From UBA11606 sp039815945 (GTDB lineage Bacteria > Actinomycetota > Acidimicrobiia > Acidimicrobiales > Aldehydirespiratoraceae), in contig JBCBYI010000094.1 in the NCBI GenBank assembly GCA_039815945.1, positions 1 through 14,961 on the forward strand: DNA of 14,961 nucleotides, read 5' to 3'. Below are positions 13,591 through 14,961 of the stretch, in pieces (the stretch's first letter is position 1; each line of letters opens with the position of its first letter). The notes under the pieces are model-generated. The model did no database searches. It saw nothing but the letters and a program-made list of their open reading frames with translations, and was not told the origin of the DNA. Position numbers and translations under genes: made by a program.

Positions 13591-14373
13591 ATGCTCAGCT
13601 ATCTCCGTAAGCGGTGGAACTACCTCCTGGCCAAGCTCAATCTGCGCCACGAGGAGACGGCAGATCCCAAGGTCCAACTCGAACAGGCCATCTCGGAGGC
13701 CAAGGATCAGCACCGTCGCCTCCGCGAACAGGCGGCCAACGTCGTCGCCAACCAGAAGCAGACCGAGATGCGCATCAACGACGCCCTCGCGAAGCTCGAG
13801 AAGACCAACGCCAACGCCCGCCAGGCCGTGTTGATGGCCGAAGAGGCCGCCACCAAGGGCGACACCGCCAAGGTCGATCAGTACACCAACGCTGCGCAGC
13901 AGTTCGCCGATCGTCTCCTCGTGCTCGAAGAGGAGATCGAAAGCCTGAAGGCCATGCACTTCCAGGCGACCGAAGCCGCGGATCAAGCCAAGGCGGCGGT
14001 CAAGCAGAACTCGACACTGTTGCAAAAGCGCCTCAGCGAGAAGTCGGCCCTGCTCTCCCGGCTCGACCAGGCGAAGATGCAGGAGACGGTTAATTCGGCC
14101 ATGTCGACCCTCAACGAGTCGATCGGCGAGGACGTCCCCACCTTCGACGAGGTCCGCAACAAGATCGAGGCCCGCTACGCCAAGGCGTCGGCCGTCGGCG
14201 AACTCAACGAGAGCGCCGTCGAGACCAACATGCTCGAGATCGAAGAAGCCGCCCGGTCCGTCGAGGCGGCGGCTCGCCTCAGCCAGATCAAGGCCGATCT
14301 CGGCATCGAGACCGCCCCGGCGCCCGAAGCGATCACCGAAGGCGAGATCGTCGAGGAACCCGGCACCGCCTGA
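13591..14373 (+). CDS. pspA: PspA/IM30 family membrane stress protein
   Basis: This 260-residue protein belongs to the PspA/IM30/ESCRT-III-like family, which coats the inner face of damaged or stressed cytoplasmic membranes. An amphipathic N-terminal helix (MLSYLRKRWNYLLAKLN, 1-17) is followed by a long charged helical hairpin (about 25-165), as is typical. Segments such as TFDEVRNKIEARYAKASAVGEL (184-205) resemble the mycobacterial PspA (Rv2744c type). A short acidic and Pro/Ala-rich tail ends the chain (240-260). The ATG at 13591 follows a TACGAT box by 6 bases; the frame is open upstream within murJ but there it is out of frame with murJ and unused. Neighbours murJ and the two-TM coiled-coil protein point to an envelope role. 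No PspF- or PspBC-like regulator is visible. Confidence 0.95.
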   Translation: MLSYLRKRWNYLLAKLNLRHEETADPKVQLEQAISEAKDQHRRLREQAANVVANQKQTEMRINDALAKLEKTNANARQAVLMAEEAATKGDTAKVDQYTNAAQQFADRLLVLEEEIESLKAMHFQATEAADQAKAAVKQNSTLLQKRLSEKSALLSRLDQAKMQETVNSAMSTLNESIGEDVPTFDEVRNKIEARYAKASAVGELNESAVETNMLEIEEAARSVEAAARLSQIKADLGIETAPAPEAITEGEIVEEPGTA

Positions 14374-14379
14374 TCGCGG

Positions 14380-14396
14380 CCCGGCGTCACGCCGGG
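14380..14396. terminator. Short perfect hairpin between the convergent pspA and proB ends
   Basis: CCCGGCG (14380-14386) pairs perfectly with CGCCGGG (14390-14396), leaving a 3-base loop that is the proB stop codon on the minus strand. The pspA stop is 6 bases away. There is no T-run on either side, so it may be a weak bidirectional terminator or simply a GC-rich inverted repeat. Confidence 0.4.
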
Positions 14397-14961
14397 ATGG
14401 TCACCAGATCGTCGGCGTGGATCACCACTGCCGGCGCGCCTGCGGGAAGCGCATCGCTGCGCTGACCGGCCACGCGCCCGATCTCGTCGCTGCCGTGGCG
14501 GGCCAGGCCCTTGGCGAAGACCGACCCGTCGGTGTCGACCACGTCGACGGGTGCGCCCGGGTCGAAGGCGCCGTCGACATCGCGAACCCCGGCCGCCAGC
14601 AGGGACTTGCCGGACTCGAGGGCCCGGCGGGCACCCGGATCGACGACGACCCGGCCCTGGGCGACCACCGCGAAGGCGATCCAGAGCTTGCGGGCCGCAA
14701 GCCGGCTCTCTCGGGCGGGCACGCTCGTGCCGACCCCGGCCACGCCGGCCGCAGCGTCGGCGACGACACCCTCGCGGGCTGCGTTGGCGATCACAGTCGA
14801 CACGCCCGACCATGAGGCGATCTTCGCCGCGGCGAGCTTGGAGGCCATGCCGCCACTCCCCCGCACGGTGCCGGCACCCCCGGCCATCGCCTCGGTCTGG
14901 GAGTCGATCTCGTGGATCACCTCGATCAACGACGCCGAATGGTCGATGCGCGGATCGGCGG
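14387..14961 (-). CDS. proB: Glutamate 5-kinase, N-terminal part beyond the window edge
   Basis: ProB phosphorylates glutamate to gamma-glutamyl phosphate with ATP, the first and feedback-controlled step of proline synthesis. The C-terminal 191 codons are visible. They begin with DPRIDHSASLIEVIHEID, then the amino-acid-kinase motif GSGGMASKLAAAKIA, which binds the substrate phosphate region. A C-terminal PUA domain follows (from about KLWIAFAVVAQGRVVVDPGARRAL to DDLVTIPA). The reading frame is open to base 14961, so the start lies to the right. A TTG at 14929 is internal and not a start. The stop lies in the loop of a short hairpin, and the gene converges on pspA. proA is on the same strand but more than 3 kb downstream, behind a plus-strand block. 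Confidence 0.95.
   Translation of the reverse strand, partial: ADPRIDHSASLIEVIHEIDSQTEAMAGGAGTVRGSGGMASKLAAAKIASWSGVSTVIANAAREGVVADAAAGVAGVGTSVPARESRLAARKLWIAFAVVAQGRVVVDPGARRALESGKSLLAAGVRDVDGAFDPGAPVDVVDTDGSVFAKGLARHGSDEIGRVAGQRSDALPAGAPAVVIHADDLVTIPA

Overview
The window comes from a high-GC genome with GTG starts, actinobacterial-type families (an RskA-like anti-sigma factor, a mycobacterial-style PspA) and several -10 boxes placed as if for leaderless mRNAs. An actinobacterium, perhaps of the Acidimicrobiia, fits best, but this is inferred from gene style and not from any marker gene. All genes look chromosomal and intact except the two cut by the window edges. I saw no IS element, CRISPR array, tRNA or rRNA.

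Left part (1-1934, plus strand): the 3' part of a secreted fasciclin (FAS1) protein, a strong hairpin, then an ECF sigma factor overlapping a one-TM RskA-type anti-sigma factor. This resembles the SigK/RskA system of Mycobacterium tuberculosis, whose targets MPT70 and MPT83 are FAS1 proteins. A clear intrinsic terminator closes the unit. Next (2032-4599) is an unrecognised 855-residue protein with a signal peptide, a beta-rich outer region, one TM helix, a long Ala-rich helical region and a Gly/Cys-rich C-terminal domain.

Middle (4609-9811, minus strand): a tightly packed run transcribed moxR - VWA protein - tldD - tldE. It joins a MoxR AAA+ ATPase and its CoxE-like von Willebrand factor A partner to both subunits of the TldD/TldE metalloprotease. 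Upstream on the same strand is proA (9892-11142).

Right part (11202-14373, plus strand): a two-TM coiled-coil protein of unknown function overlapping murJ (lipid II flippase), then pspA (membrane stress protein). This plus-strand envelope block lies between proB (minus, cut by the right edge) and proA (minus), so the two proline-synthesis genes are split by a divergent insertion.

The most interesting points are the FAS1/SigK-like/RskA-like linkage, the uncharacterised signal-TM-helical protein with symmetric cysteine pairs, and the MoxR-VWA-TldD-TldE operon, which suggests an ATP-driven remodelling module coupled to a peptidase.
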